A stretch of DNA of 44,065 bases from Cuspidothrix issatschenkoi CHARLIE-1 (GCF_002934005.1 NZ_PGEM01000066.1:1-44065); one strand, 5' to 3'; shown: positions 7,082-17,700, counted from the first letter of the stretch. A program made the numbers and translations. Notes: generated from the sequence alone by a model not told the origin.

Positions 7082-7603
7082 TATGTGTAAACCTTCGGTG
7101 TTTAGATTAAATTTGTAACTGGCGAAAATATGGTAAGGTACGAAACCTGGATAATTAAGCTTTTGTGTACCCTGTTACAATATCACAAAAGTTTACAATA
7201 GTTAACAAATATTTTCATCATTAATTCTTATCAATACCATAATCAAACAAGAGTTACTAAGCGGAGTAATATACAATAGGGTTTGTTTATAACCTAAAAG
7301 CAAGTCAGGGATACTTATTATTAACGATTGTGAATAAATAATAAAACCCTCTCAGGGCTAAGGCCGTACTCGTCGTTGATTTTTCTGTCACAACTGGTGC
7401 AAGGGACAACAATATGACCCAGCATCTATCGGAAAACTCAATTCCGGGCTAAACTTATCATTTAGCAGTGCTTTTTCATTCCCATACTGATATCCAATTT
7501 TACAAAAGGTTATGGACAAAAGTCCAATAGATGGCAGTAGTATCCTCCTCTAAGCTGGTGAGAAAGCCTCCCAGCGCGGGGGAGACTTTAGGAGATTTTA
7601 ATT
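7082..7603. promoter_or_regulatory. divergent ocp / mgtE intergenic region with long mgtE leader
   Basis: A 522-bp gene-free region between the minus-strand ocp and plus-strand mgtE. Near ocp there are paired TTACAATA boxes (7174-7200), possible promoter elements. Toward mgtE there is a structured stretch: GCTAAA-loop-TTTAGC followed by CTTTTTC (7448-7477), then GCTGG...CCAGC (7554-7577) inside a CT/AG-rich pairing segment just before the ribosome site AGGAG at 7589-7593. This resembles a long 5' leader that might regulate mgtE. I could not match it to the Mg2+ M-box or the yybP-ykoY consensus. Confidence 0.35.
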
Positions 7604-8953
7604 ATGCTTACCCAGGAAATTCGCAATTCCTTAGATATTGCTGACTTAAATCAGCTTAAATATAATCTTAATTGTTTGCAACCTGTAGATGTGGGGGAGT
7701 ACATCAGCCAATTGCCTGAAAAACAAAGGGCGATCGCTTTTCGATTACTCAATAAAGATCAAGCAATAGATGTATTTGAATATTTACCCACAGAAGTACA
7801 GGAAGAACTGATTAATTCCCTCCATGATGCCCAGGTAGTCCATTTAGTTGAAGAAATGAGTCCCGATGAACGGGCGGAATTATTCGATGAACTGCCAGCA
7901 GGAGTAGTCAAACGCCTATTACAACAACTCAGCCCCGAACAAAGACAAGCCACATCCACCATTCTCGGCTATCCAGAAGGGACTGCGGGACGGGTAATGA
8001 CCACAGAATACGTCCGGTTGCGGCGAGGCTTAACTGTAGGTGAAGCCCTCAGTAAAATCCGCCTACAGGATGAGGATAAGGAAACAATTTACTACGCCTA
8101 TGTTACGGATGATAATCGCACTTTAGTCAGTGTTGTTTCTTTGCGTCAGCTATTATTTACCTTTCCCGATGTATTAATTAAAGATATTGCCAGTCCCCAT
8201 GTTGTGAAGGTAAGAACAGAAACCCCACAGGAAGAAGTTGCCCGCATCATGCAGCGTTATGATTTAATCGCTATGCCTGTAGTGGATAGAGAAGATCGGT
8301 TAGTCGGTATTATTACGATTGATGATGTAGTAGATATTTTAGAAGAAGAAGCCACAGAAGATATCCAAAAATTGGCAGGGGTGAGTGGGGATGAAGAAGC
8401 TTTATCTCCTGCACATATCACCATTCGCAAACGCTTACCTTGGTTATTGGGGATTATGGGATTATATATTGGTGCGGCCAGTGCGATCGCTCCCTTTCAA
8501 CAAGTCATCGCTGCTGTACCTGTCCTCGCTGTGATTATGCCCATATTTTCTAACACTGGGGGAACTGTAGGTATACAAGCCTTAACCGTAACTATTCGGA
8601 GTTTAGGCGTAGGGGAAGTTACACCGGGAGACACCGCAAAAATCCTCCGCAAAGAACTGTTAGCAGGTTTAGGTACAGCCTTAGCATTAGGAATGACAAT
8701 GATCGCCCTTTCCTTAATTTGGGCTAAACCCCAGGAAAGATGGGTAGCTTTAATTGCCGGTGCAGTCATGGCTACTAATACAATGGTAGCGGTTACTTTA
8801 GGAACTTTGTTACCAATGGGTTTAAAACGGTGGAAATTAGATCCCGCTTTAATGAGTGGTCCGCTAGTCACAACCATGTTAGATACCATCGGTTTTTTAA
8901 CCTTTCTGAGTATGATTTCTCTGGCGTTAAATGTATTTCATTTACAAACATGA
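7604..8953 (+). CDS. mgtE: magnesium channel/transporter MgtE
   Basis: A protein of 449 residues with the full MgtE layout: a helical N-domain rich in acidic residues (about 20-130, e.g. EEMSPDERAELFDELP), a tandem CBS domain pair (about 135-255, VGIITIDDVVDIL) and five C-terminal membrane helices (about 285-445) with the pore-family stretch NTGGTVGIQALTVTIRSLGV. In known MgtE proteins the N and CBS domains bind Mg2+ and close the pore when cytosolic Mg2+ is high. The start is an ATG with AGGAG 10 bp upstream. It is single and divergent from ocp. The complete length and motifs suggest function. Confidence 0.93.
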   Translation: MLTQEIRNSLDIADLNQLKYNLNCLQPVDVGEYISQLPEKQRAIAFRLLNKDQAIDVFEYLPTEVQEELINSLHDAQVVHLVEEMSPDERAELFDELPAGVVKRLLQQLSPEQRQATSTILGYPEGTAGRVMTTEYVRLRRGLTVGEALSKIRLQDEDKETIYYAYVTDDNRTLVSVVSLRQLLFTFPDVLIKDIASPHVVKVRTETPQEEVARIMQRYDLIAMPVVDREDRLVGIITIDDVVDILEEEATEDIQKLAGVSGDEEALSPAHITIRKRLPWLLGIMGLYIGAASAIAPFQQVIAAVPVLAVIMPIFSNTGGTVGIQALTVTIRSLGVGEVTPGDTAKILRKELLAGLGTALALGMTMIALSLIWAKPQERWVALIAGAVMATNTMVAVTLGTLLPMGLKRWKLDPALMSGPLVTTMLDTIGFLTFLSMISLALNVFHLQT

Positions 8954-8999
8954 AATATAATTTTCAGCATCAGATATTGGGTAGATGGGGTTAACGTTA

Positions 9000-9152
9000 G
9001 AGGGTGTCTGATAAGTGTCATATTTGATCGAGATCCCCCCTTACCCCCCTTAATAAGGGGGGAATAAATCTATCAAAGTCCCCCTTTATAAGGGGGATTT
9101 AGGGGGATCTACAAGTGTTGAATACCACAGAAAAAAGTTTTCAGACATCCTC
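9000..9152. mobile_element. 153-bp MITE-like palindromic element, copy 2
   Basis: Nearly identical to the element at 239-391 in the same orientation, with ends GAGGGTGTCTGA and TCAGACATCCTC (one mismatch). TTA lies on both sides (8997-8999, 9153-9155). Removing the element and one TTA restores CGTTAGGAAACCCAACATTTT, which is present uninterrupted at 18000-18020. The following 9156-9257 holds a CCCAAC/GTTGGG palindromic repeat typical of cyanobacteria and the downstream tail of the next gene. Confidence 0.85.
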
Positions 9153-9257
9153 TTAGGAAACCCAACATTTTCAAGCATTTGTTGGGTTGCGCTGTTGCTT
9201 AACCCAACCTACAAACCCTAATTAATATCAGAAGTTGGGGATATGGATAAAGCGATT

Positions 9258-12146
9258 TTATTGAGAACTTTCTATAATTTCAATTTCCTCTGCTGTTAAA
9301 TTATATAGTTGATAAACCATTTGATCAATTTTTGTTTCTAATGCGGTTGTATCTGCATTGGGATCTGATTTTTTAACAGCAAGAATGTTATTAACTAATC
9401 CTGATAAAATTTCTTGTATATCTACATCAATAACTTTAGGAATAGGGATTCTGGAAGTTGTGGTATTATCAAAGTGCATAGTTCTGATAGATTTGGCAAA
9501 AATAAATCTATAAATATACCAATTAATGCAATTAGAATGCAGAATACTCCAAATTAACTCAGGATTGAAATTTCCATTTAACTGAATTTGATTAATAGTA
9601 TCAGCTAAAATATAATCATTTCTGTTGGGAATGGCCGCAGTTATTTTGATATGATCATTAGGATTTTCAATATGGGCTATTATATTTTGTACTAATAGGG
9701 AATTTTGATGAATAAATGCTTTATTTTCATTGACATTTTCTAAATAGATCTTACCCTTAATACCTTTAATTCCATATTTTTGTACTTCAGCACCACCAAT
9801 AACATCTCTATCACCCTGATCAGAAATTAAATTCTGAATCATAGCACCTCTTTGATTTGTAGATATATCATTTAAGGTTTGACAAGTTGCTAAAATTTTT
9901 AAACCTATATTTATTTCTTCTATACTTAATCCATTAGGTAAAAAATTAAATCTTTTAACTAAATCTTTATCTAAATAACATTGAAATATAATTTCACAAT
10001 TAGCTGCTGTAACTTTATGTGAACTATAAGTTAGGGTTTCGGATATCTTAGTTAAAATGAAAATACATACTTCTAGTTTTACATCTGGCCAAACTTTACC
10101 CCCGTCAGCTAAACTAATTAAATTATTAACAGTAAATTGTCTAATTTTCTCATAATTAGAAGCAAATGTATATGATTTGGGAATTATATAGGATTGATAT
10201 CCATGCTGGTGTAATAAATCCCATCCTTTTTTAATAAATAAAATCGCTGTTTCTGTGGTATTAAATTCATATATTTGATTTAAGATTGCTTTTTCTATTT
10301 TGCTCAATTGTACTCCATAGGGAGGATTACCAATAACCACATCAAAACCAACAAAAACACCCTCATCATTTAACACTTCAGGAAATTCAAAACGCCATTC
10401 AAAAGCATTTTCATAAATTTTACCACCTTCTATATCCTCAATCTCAACCCGTAACTTATCCATCTCATTATTTAACTTAGCAATTTTTTTCTCCCGCTTA
10501 GTTTTCTCAGCTTTAGTTTCTGGAATCAGAAAAGTTTGATTCTCCAAATTCTCAACCTCACCCTCTAGCTTTCTTAACTTAGTTTTATTTGGATCACTTA
10601 ATCCCAATGTAGTTTTAAAATTACCCTTAATTTCCTGAATTAATCTTTCCATTTTCCGCTTTTGCTCCTTATTCTCAGCATTGCGGTAAGTTTTCACAGC
10701 ATTTTTATAATCTTCTATAGTGTATTTCTTCTTACTTAAAGCAACTTGCAAATTAGCATCTAACGAAAAACGACTAATTAAAGAATTACCACATTTAATA
10801 TTAATATCAATATTGGGTAAAGTCTCCAATTCAGTGTAATTACTATCGGTTTTATAATAAGCATTTTTTAAAAGTTCAATCCACAAACGCAACCGACAGA
10901 TTTTTACAGAATTGGGGTTAATATCCACACCAAATAAACAACTTTCAATAATCGTTTGCTTCTCATGAAATAGAGTTTCCTGTACTCGTTGACTTTCCTG
11001 ATTTTTCGGGTTATACTCAAATAATAAACCATCCTCATCAGTCACAACTAACTCATCATTAGCAACCTCAAAACTATATTCCTTTAATCTCTTACCTTGT
11101 CTATCCAGTAAAATTTTTAACTCACTTTTAATCGCAATAATTTCATTTAAAGCAGAAACTAAAAAATGTCCTGAACCCACAGCAGGATCACATATTTTCA
11201 AACCATTAATAATATCATTAGCTGCTTTTTTATCCTCTATTTTATCATATAAATTATCAATAGTTTCACAATTCCAACCTTTAACATCATTAAACTTTTG
11301 GATAACCGCTCTTCTAATGGTTTCCCGACACATATACATAGTAATAAAACCGGGAGTAAAGAAAGAACCATCTTTATAACCATTAATTTTCTCGAAAATC
11401 AAACCCAACACAGAAGCATTAATTAACCTTTTATTATCTTCCTGAATTTCTTCCCCGGTGTCACTACTAAAATTGTAAGCATTGAGAAAAGCGAACAGAT
11501 ATTCTAAGGTATTAATTTCTCCAGTCAGTTTTTTACCGTTATTGTCTTTTAAAATAGTACCAGTAAAAATGGGTAATTTCTCATTTCTCAAATTGCTAAT
11601 ACAAATAGTTTCTTGTTCAATGTCTGTCGGTTCAAACAAAGAACTATTCAAATAAGGAACATGAGCAAATCTTTCTTGTAATTTTTTTTGTAAATTCTGA
11701 CTTCTTTCCTGTGGTTTACGAGCTAATACACTAAAAAATAGACTATTGAGATCATCATAATTTGTAACTTTTTGTAAATTCAAAAATCCCCAAGACGGAT
11801 CATTTTTATGATATCTAATTAATTGAGCTTCTAATAATTTTAAAAACAATATTCTATTTATCCAAGTAATTGCTAATTCTAAACCTAGATTAAAAAGTTG
11901 TTCTTGATAAGTTTCTCCAAATAGTTCCGGTTTTTCTAAACGAGAGATTTTATCTAAACTATCAACTTGGGAAATAGCATTTTCTATTAATGAACCCATA
12001 TTTCTATCATGTTCTTTTTGACGTTGAATCAGCTTTTTACCACCTTCCTTAGTTTCTACCAAACCGATAATATGTAGTAATTCACTGTAAAAACCTTTAT
12101 CAAGAGTATTACTATCATTAGTAAAAGGTAATTTTAATAAGTTCAT
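9258..12146 (-). CDS. Eco57I-like N6-adenine methyltransferase, paralogue A (no nuclease domain)
   Basis: A protein of 962 residues. It has a helical N-part, motif X-like SFFTPGFITMYM (261-272), SAM-binding motif I DPAVGSGHF (320-328), VDINPNSVKICRLRLWIEL (408-426), a coiled-coil stretch (about 465-575), and catalytic NPPY (607-610) followed by the target-recognition half and a shared tail. By eye, residues 3-610 differ from the corresponding part of the full-length paralogue C (18065-21880) at only nine positions, but after NPPY the two are unrelated until the last roughly 45 residues. The 232-residue nuclease domain of C is absent, while the leader and the first two codons are kept. It likely acts as a stand-alone adenine methyltransferase with its own sequence specificity, or as a donor cassette. 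Confidence 0.85.
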   Translation of the reverse strand: MNLLKLPFTNDSNTLDKGFYSELLHIIGLVETKEGGKKLIQRQKEHDRNMGSLIENAISQVDSLDKISRLEKPELFGETYQEQLFNLGLELAITWINRILFLKLLEAQLIRYHKNDPSWGFLNLQKVTNYDDLNSLFFSVLARKPQERSQNLQKKLQERFAHVPYLNSSLFEPTDIEQETICISNLRNEKLPIFTGTILKDNNGKKLTGEINTLEYLFAFLNAYNFSSDTGEEIQEDNKRLINASVLGLIFEKINGYKDGSFFTPGFITMYMCRETIRRAVIQKFNDVKGWNCETIDNLYDKIEDKKAANDIINGLKICDPAVGSGHFLVSALNEIIAIKSELKILLDRQGKRLKEYSFEVANDELVVTDEDGLLFEYNPKNQESQRVQETLFHEKQTIIESCLFGVDINPNSVKICRLRLWIELLKNAYYKTDSNYTELETLPNIDINIKCGNSLISRFSLDANLQVALSKKKYTIEDYKNAVKTYRNAENKEQKRKMERLIQEIKGNFKTTLGLSDPNKTKLRKLEGEVENLENQTFLIPETKAEKTKREKKIAKLNNEMDKLRVEIEDIEGGKIYENAFEWRFEFPEVLNDEGVFVGFDVVIGNPPYGVQLSKIEKAILNQIYEFNTTETAILFIKKGWDLLHQHGYQSYIIPKSYTFASNYEKIRQFTVNNLISLADGGKVWPDVKLEVCIFILTKISETLTYSSHKVTAANCEIIFQCYLDKDLVKRFNFLPNGLSIEEINIGLKILATCQTLNDISTNQRGAMIQNLISDQGDRDVIGGAEVQKYGIKGIKGKIYLENVNENKAFIHQNSLLVQNIIAHIENPNDHIKITAAIPNRNDYILADTINQIQLNGNFNPELIWSILHSNCINWYIYRFIFAKSIRTMHFDNTTTSRIPIPKVIDVDIQEILSGLVNNILAVKKSDPNADTTALETKIDQMVYQLYNLTAEEIEIIESSQ

Positions 12147-12165
12147 TTTTTCACACCTTGATATT
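12147..12165 (-). promoter_or_regulatory. shared leader and ribosome site of paralogue A
   Basis: On the minus strand AATATCAAGGTGTGAAAAA directly precedes the ATG; AAGGTG is the ribosome site. The same 19 nt precede paralogues B (17831-17849) and C (21881-21899), whereas sequence further upstream differs. Confidence 0.7.
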
Positions 12166-12293
12166 GATGAAATTTAGCAATATAGGGAACAGAGAACAGA
12201 AAAGAAGAAATCAAGGTATACTGAGTTTGTTAAAAAATCAAATAGGAGTCCTATATCATAGATGAAAGTAATTTTTAATCACCGGGACTTTAT

Positions 12294-13220
12294 TCAAAAA
12301 TAACCAACCTCCAAAACATTACTCTCATCTAAACCTTCATTATTTAAAAGGTTACGAATATTATTAATAAGATGCTGAAAAACTTCAATTCTAAATGGAT
12401 TATTTTCTAAGTATTGAATATAATAATCTCGATAATCTAAACGACCTTGATAAGTGGCGAAATGTGTTCTAATATTAGAATTAATTCTTTTGGCTTTTCT
12501 TAACAAAATGACTTCATCAATATCTGTGGGAGCAGTGCTAATGGGAGACATATCTAACCATTCACATACTAGAAAATATTTTGCTCCAGGAACTGCGGTT
12601 TTGACATCATGTGCGGTTGCACATCCTTCTTGAAACATGGTTTTATCAAGATTGGTTTTACATTCTACAGCAATATAAGCCAGATTAGTAATTATACTTT
12701 TTTCTTGTGTAAAATCTGGAAAATGAGATGCTTTTAAATAGAGTTTTCTAGTAATTGCAAAATCTTGGTTTTTGCTTCTAATACTTAAACCACCTCCTAA
12801 AGCTGGAATTGTTAAACTAGACTCAAAATAAACAGAAGAAAATGCTTTAATAGGTCCAACCTCGGCATCTAATTTTTCTATTTCTGGTATAATAATGGGA
12901 TTAATCAGATATGGTAAAAATTCCTCAATTATCGTATTATCTAATTTTAATTGCCCCTTTTGTCTATATAAAAAATCATTAGGACTATCAAAAATTAATT
13001 TGATATCTATATAATTTTTGTAATCAATCAACAAGTTTAATAGAGTATTGAACATTTGTTCTGATGTCACTTGAGATATTATAGCTTGTCTTAAATTGTT
13101 AATCCATGTTTCATAAATGTCCATTGCTTCAGTAACTCTAGGTTTATCATTAACTGGAAGTTTAGAATTATCCAGTAAAGCTTTTAGTTTTTCAAAATGT
13201 GGGGTAGAATAAGTTTTCAT
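12294..13220 (-). CDS. type II restriction endonuclease, Bpu10I-like family
   Basis: A protein of 308 residues. The central region has the PD-(D/E)XK arrangement: D153 in NQDFAITRKLYLK, then a strand with E186-C-K188 in AYIAVECKTNLDK, followed by FQEGCATAHDVK and FLVCEWLDMSPIST. The overall pattern recalls Bpu10I-type restriction enzymes; I am fairly but not fully sure of that family. It lies 21 bp after a DNA methyltransferase gene on the same strand, the expected modification-restriction pairing. Bpu10I itself uses two different endonuclease subunits, yet only one is found here. It is embedded between paralogues A and B of the larger methyltransferase family, so the pair seems to have been inserted into, or carried with, that array. 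Confidence 0.7.
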   Translation of the reverse strand: MKTYSTPHFEKLKALLDNSKLPVNDKPRVTEAMDIYETWINNLRQAIISQVTSEQMFNTLLNLLIDYKNYIDIKLIFDSPNDFLYRQKGQLKLDNTIIEEFLPYLINPIIIPEIEKLDAEVGPIKAFSSVYFESSLTIPALGGGLSIRSKNQDFAITRKLYLKASHFPDFTQEKSIITNLAYIAVECKTNLDKTMFQEGCATAHDVKTAVPGAKYFLVCEWLDMSPISTAPTDIDEVILLRKAKRINSNIRTHFATYQGRLDYRDYYIQYLENNPFRIEVFQHLINNIRNLLNNEGLDESNVLEVGYF

Positions 13221-13241
13221 AACTTAAAAAGTTAATCTTAG

Positions 13242-14519
13242 TTAATCTTGGGTAACGTTATTGTCAGCTTTAAATATAGGTGATTTTTGTACCAAATTAG
13301 CACGGTTTTTAGCATTAATTATTTCTTCATAAATATCTCCTTCTATATTTTCTAAAGCTGTTGTTAAAAACTCCTTTGCTAATTCTATCGCTAAAGTGTC
13401 ATCTGCTATGTGAGGATTTTTTTCAGGGACTAAATGTAAAATATCTTCATAAATTATTTTACCAAATTTATTTTTAAATTTTCTTTCTTGAATTAAATCA
13501 ATTTTAAAACCCGCACCTTGAACAGCTAAATTAGCTAATAATGTACCATTTTTAAAAGGTACACCACGTATATTTGATTCTCTGCCAATTACAATAATTA
13601 CTCTACCATCTTGTTTAATTAATCTGTGAATTTCTTTCAACACATCCAGTATATCTAGAGCGTATTGAATAACAGTTAAAAACCTATTTTGACGATGTTT
13701 CCTATTAGCACCTATTTCTGATTTCGCTACTGTTAGTAAATTCCAACCTAACATTTCCATTGTTATACGATTGTTTTGATGATAATTAAATACATTAATA
13801 TATGGAGGAGATGTGATCACGATATCTATGCTATTATCTGATAAAGGAATATTTCTAGCATCTTGATGAATAACTTGACAGGGATGAGGAGAATAGGGCA
13901 GAGATTTAATAATATTGATATGCTTTTGTAATGCTTTTTTAAAGGTGATTAATTCTCTTGGTTGATTTTGTTGATGGTAGTTAATAATTGCATTGATCAG
14001 TAAATTTTTTAATATCTGTTCATTATCACATTCTTGTAAGATTTTAATAATAAAATTTTCTTCGATTTCTTGTTTATCTAAAGATGTTTGTTTTTCAGAA
14101 AAGCCATAAAAAAATAAATCTCCTGCAAAGGGTAATAAATGTTTATCAATAATTTCCTCAGCTAATTTAATTAATTTTTGTCTTTTGGTGGGTTCTATAT
14201 TGACAAAATGAGCAGTTTTAGCCATTTCTACAGCAGCAGGATTTATTTCAGTACCATAACAAGATAAACCTTGACGTGCAGCTTCAAATAAGGTTGTTCC
14301 ACTACCTGCAAATGGGTCTAAGACGACATCATTAGGATGAGCATAAACTTTGAGAAATAGTTCTATTAACTCAGGTGAAAATTGACCTCTCCAGGGTAAA
14401 ATACTTGTTCTATTTTTATTTTGCAAGTCTAATTGTTCTGGAGAAAGGGATTTACAATTATTAGAAATTGTTTGCACTTGACTAAAGATATCAATTATGG
14501 AAATGACTGATGTTAACAA
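13242..14519 (-). CDS. type II DNA methyltransferase (N4-cytosine/N6-adenine type)
   Basis: A protein of 425 residues. It has motif X-like LPWRGQFSPELIELFL (41-56), SAM-binding motif I LDPFAGSGTT (67-76), EINPAAVEMA (91-100) and the catalytic SPPY (237-240) in DIVITSPPYINVFNY. SPPY marks an exocyclic-amino methyltransferase; N4-cytosine is common, but N6-adenine is possible. Between motif I and SPPY lie about 160 residues that may contain the recognition region. The endonuclease gene follows 21 bp later, so this enzyme should protect the same site. A plausible start is the ATG at 14519; no strong ribosome site is visible. Confidence 0.85.
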   Translation of the reverse strand: MLTSVISIIDIFSQVQTISNNCKSLSPEQLDLQNKNRTSILPWRGQFSPELIELFLKVYAHPNDVVLDPFAGSGTTLFEAARQGLSCYGTEINPAAVEMAKTAHFVNIEPTKRQKLIKLAEEIIDKHLLPFAGDLFFYGFSEKQTSLDKQEIEENFIIKILQECDNEQILKNLLINAIINYHQQNQPRELITFKKALQKHINIIKSLPYSPHPCQVIHQDARNIPLSDNSIDIVITSPPYINVFNYHQNNRITMEMLGWNLLTVAKSEIGANRKHRQNRFLTVIQYALDILDVLKEIHRLIKQDGRVIIVIGRESNIRGVPFKNGTLLANLAVQGAGFKIDLIQERKFKNKFGKIIYEDILHLVPEKNPHIADDTLAIELAKEFLTTALENIEGDIYEEIINAKNRANLVQKSPIFKADNNVTQD

Positions 14520-14590
14520 TGGTTTATTCTCCTATTTTATTCACTATTTGTTATCGAGGAAATATTTAATAAAATCCTGATTTATTTATT

Positions 14591-14630
14591 GTCAGAATCA
14601 GGATACCCAGGATTTAAGGATGTACAGGAT
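14591..14630. repeat. dispersed CAGGAT-rich short repeat, intact copy
   Basis: GTCAGAATCAGGATACCCAG continues as GATTTAAGGATGTACAGGAT. This is the uninterrupted version of the repeat that the miniature element at 239-391 has split (there in reverse orientation, at 221-238 and 392-419). It lies in the 182-bp gap between the type II methyltransferase and paralogue B. Confidence 0.65.
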
Positions 14631-14701
14631 ATTATACCATTTTACGAACATCCTGATATTGATTAATTAATCCTAGGGGTAAGGTGCATTGCGCTTTACC
14701 C

Positions 14702-17700
14702 CTACCCGCTAGAACTTTCGATAATTTCAATTTCCTCTGCTGTTAAATTATATAGTTGATAAACCATTTGATCAATTTCTGCTTCTAATGCGGTTGTATC
14801 TGCATTGGGATCTGATTTTTTAGCGTTGAGGATTTGATTAACAAGTTGAATAAATGGTTTTTGTAAAGTTGAACTAACTATTTTAATTGGTAAGTTCTCA
14901 AAATATTGTTTCGTGCAGGTAATATATCCACCTCTAAATTTATTACTTTCTCTATATAAAACAAAAAATAGCATCTTTGAATTTAATAAAGATAGTAAAA
15001 ATCTCTTATCAATAGATTGATTTTTAATAGAAATACTAAATCCACCACCAGCCATGAGAGTATATTTACCATCTTGAGGAGTTAACGTAAAAATACCTTT
15101 ATCTGCTAATAATGGGATTAATATATCTGATTTATTGTGATTGTTGAGACTCCTAGCTGCGCTATAAGCATACCATTTTTTAATTTGTTTTCTTTCTTCA
15201 AGTTTTGTTTTATGATTAAGCAAATATTGATAAGTTTTTGGATATTCTTGTTTGAATGTATCTTCATCTAAAAGATGATACTTTTCAGTATTAGTAAAAT
15301 AAGGAAAAATCAGATAAGTATTAATATTATTTCTAAATAGATAACGGCTAAAATGTGTTGCATAAATTGGTTTAATTAAAATATCATTTTCTAATTCAAT
15401 ATATTCTCCATACCCATTGATAAATCCCTCATTTTCTTGAGTTAAAGTAAATATATTATCATTACCTGTACTCGAACCTCTACAAATATCACAGGGTAAA
15501 TCTTTGAGTTGAGCAGAATTATTTTTAATTTTTTCTACTAGTTTAATACTGGTATTACTGTCAAATACCCAAGTTTTACCAAGAAGATCAGAATAGGAAA
15601 TATTATTTTTGACATATTCTTGATTAAGAACTTTAGATGGTTGAGTTCTGCAAAAAGACAATGATGATTTTTCAAATTTATTAATAAAAACTATACAGGT
15701 ATAGGTTGTCGCAGTATCAAATACCTGATGATCTTCAAAATCAATAATTTCATAAATTAATTTATTTTCAAGTAAATACTGACGAATCAGTTTACCATAA
15801 TCCGTTGTTAAAAATTTACTAGGTATAATAAAAGATGAATTTGAACAGCTACTTGTCAGCGAGTTAATTCTTTCTAGGAATAGAATATAAATATCAAATG
15901 TTCCCTGTTTGGCTGATTTAAAGTTATTACGATAATAGTCAACTACATTTTTATCGGTTTTGTTTAAATCTTGAATCGAAATATAAGGAGGATTTCCAAT
16001 TATAACATCAAAACCAATAAAAGCACCTTGATCGTTCAACACTTCAGGGAACTCGAAACGCCATTCAAAAGCATTGTTGTAAATTTTACCAGTTTCTATT
16101 TCTGCAATTTCTATCTTTAATTTATGAATTTCATTCTTTAATTGAATAATCTTTATTTCCTTTTCTTTCTCATCTTTTTTTGTTTTCTCAAATAATTCTA
16201 ACTCTTGTTGATTTTCTAGGCTATTTAGTTCTGCTTCTAACTTATCTAACTTTGTTTTTTTGGGTTTATAACCTATTTCTTTCAAAGAATCATTAAAATT
16301 TTTCTTGATTTTAATAACTTCTTGTTCTGCTATTTTCTTATCTTCCCTACTCTTTGCATTGAAATAATTTCGTACAGCACCTTTATATTTTTCAATATCA
16401 GATTGACTTTTCTTTGAGATTAAAATTGTTTTTAAATCTGTATCTACTCCAAAACGACTAATTAAAGAATTACCACATTTAATATTAATATCAATATTGG
16501 GTAAAGTCTCCAATTCAGTGTAATTACTATCGGTTTTATAATAAGCATTTTTTAAAAGTTCAATCCACAAACGCAACCGACAGATTTTTACAGAATTGGG
16601 GTTAATATCCACACCAAATAAACAACTTTCAATAATCGTTTGTTTCTCATGAAATAGAGTTTCCTGTACTCGTTGACTTTCCTGGTTTTTCGGGTTATAC
16701 TCGAATAATAAACCATCCTCATCAGTCACAACTAACTCATCATTAGCAACCTCAAAACTATATTCCTTTAATCTCTTACCTTGTCTATCCAGTAAAATTT
16801 TTAACTCACTTTTAATCGCAATAATTTCATTTAAAGCAGAAACTAAAAAATGTCCTGAACCCACAGCAGGATCACATATTTTCAAACCATTAATAATATC
16901 ATTAGCTGCTTTTTTATCCTCTATTTTATCATATAAATCATCAATAGTTTCACAATTCCAACCTTTAACATCATTAAACTTTTGGATAACTGCTCTTCTA
17001 ATGGTTTCCCGACACATATACATAGTAATAAAACCGGGAGTAAAGAAAGAACCATCTTTATAACCATTAATTTTCTCAAAAATCAAACCCAATACAGAAG
17101 CATTAATTAACCTTTTATTCTCTTCCTGAATTTCTTCCCCGGTGTCACTACTAAAATTGTAAGCATTGAGAAAAGCGAACAGATATTCTAAGGTATTAAT
17201 TTCTCCAGTCAGTTTTTTACCGTTATTGTCTTTTAAAATAGTACCAGTAAAAATGGGTAATTTCTCATTTCTCAAATTGCTAATACAAATAGTTTCTTGT
17301 TCAATGTCTGTCGGTTCAAACAAAGAACTATTCAAATAAGGAACATGAGCAAATCTTTCTTGTAATTTTTTTTGTAAATTCTGACTTCTTTCCTGTGGTT
17401 TACGAGCTAATACACTAAAAAATAGACTATTGAGATCATCATAATTTGTAACTTTTTGTAAATTCAAAAATCCCCAAGACGGATCATTTTTATGATATCT
17501 AATTAATTGAGCTTCTAATAATTTTAAAAACAATATTCTATTCATCCAAGTAATTGCTAATTCTAAACCTAAATTAAAAAGTTGCTCTTCATAGTTTTCT
17601 CCAAATAGTTCCGGTTTTTCCAACCGAGAAATTTTATCTAAACTATCAACTTGGGAAATGGCATTTTCTATTAATGAACCAATATTTCTATCATGTTCTT

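Noticed and set aside
7300-7603. Mg2+ M-box riboswitch before mgtE
   Set aside because: I could not find the conserved M-box core segments; only general secondary structure is visible.
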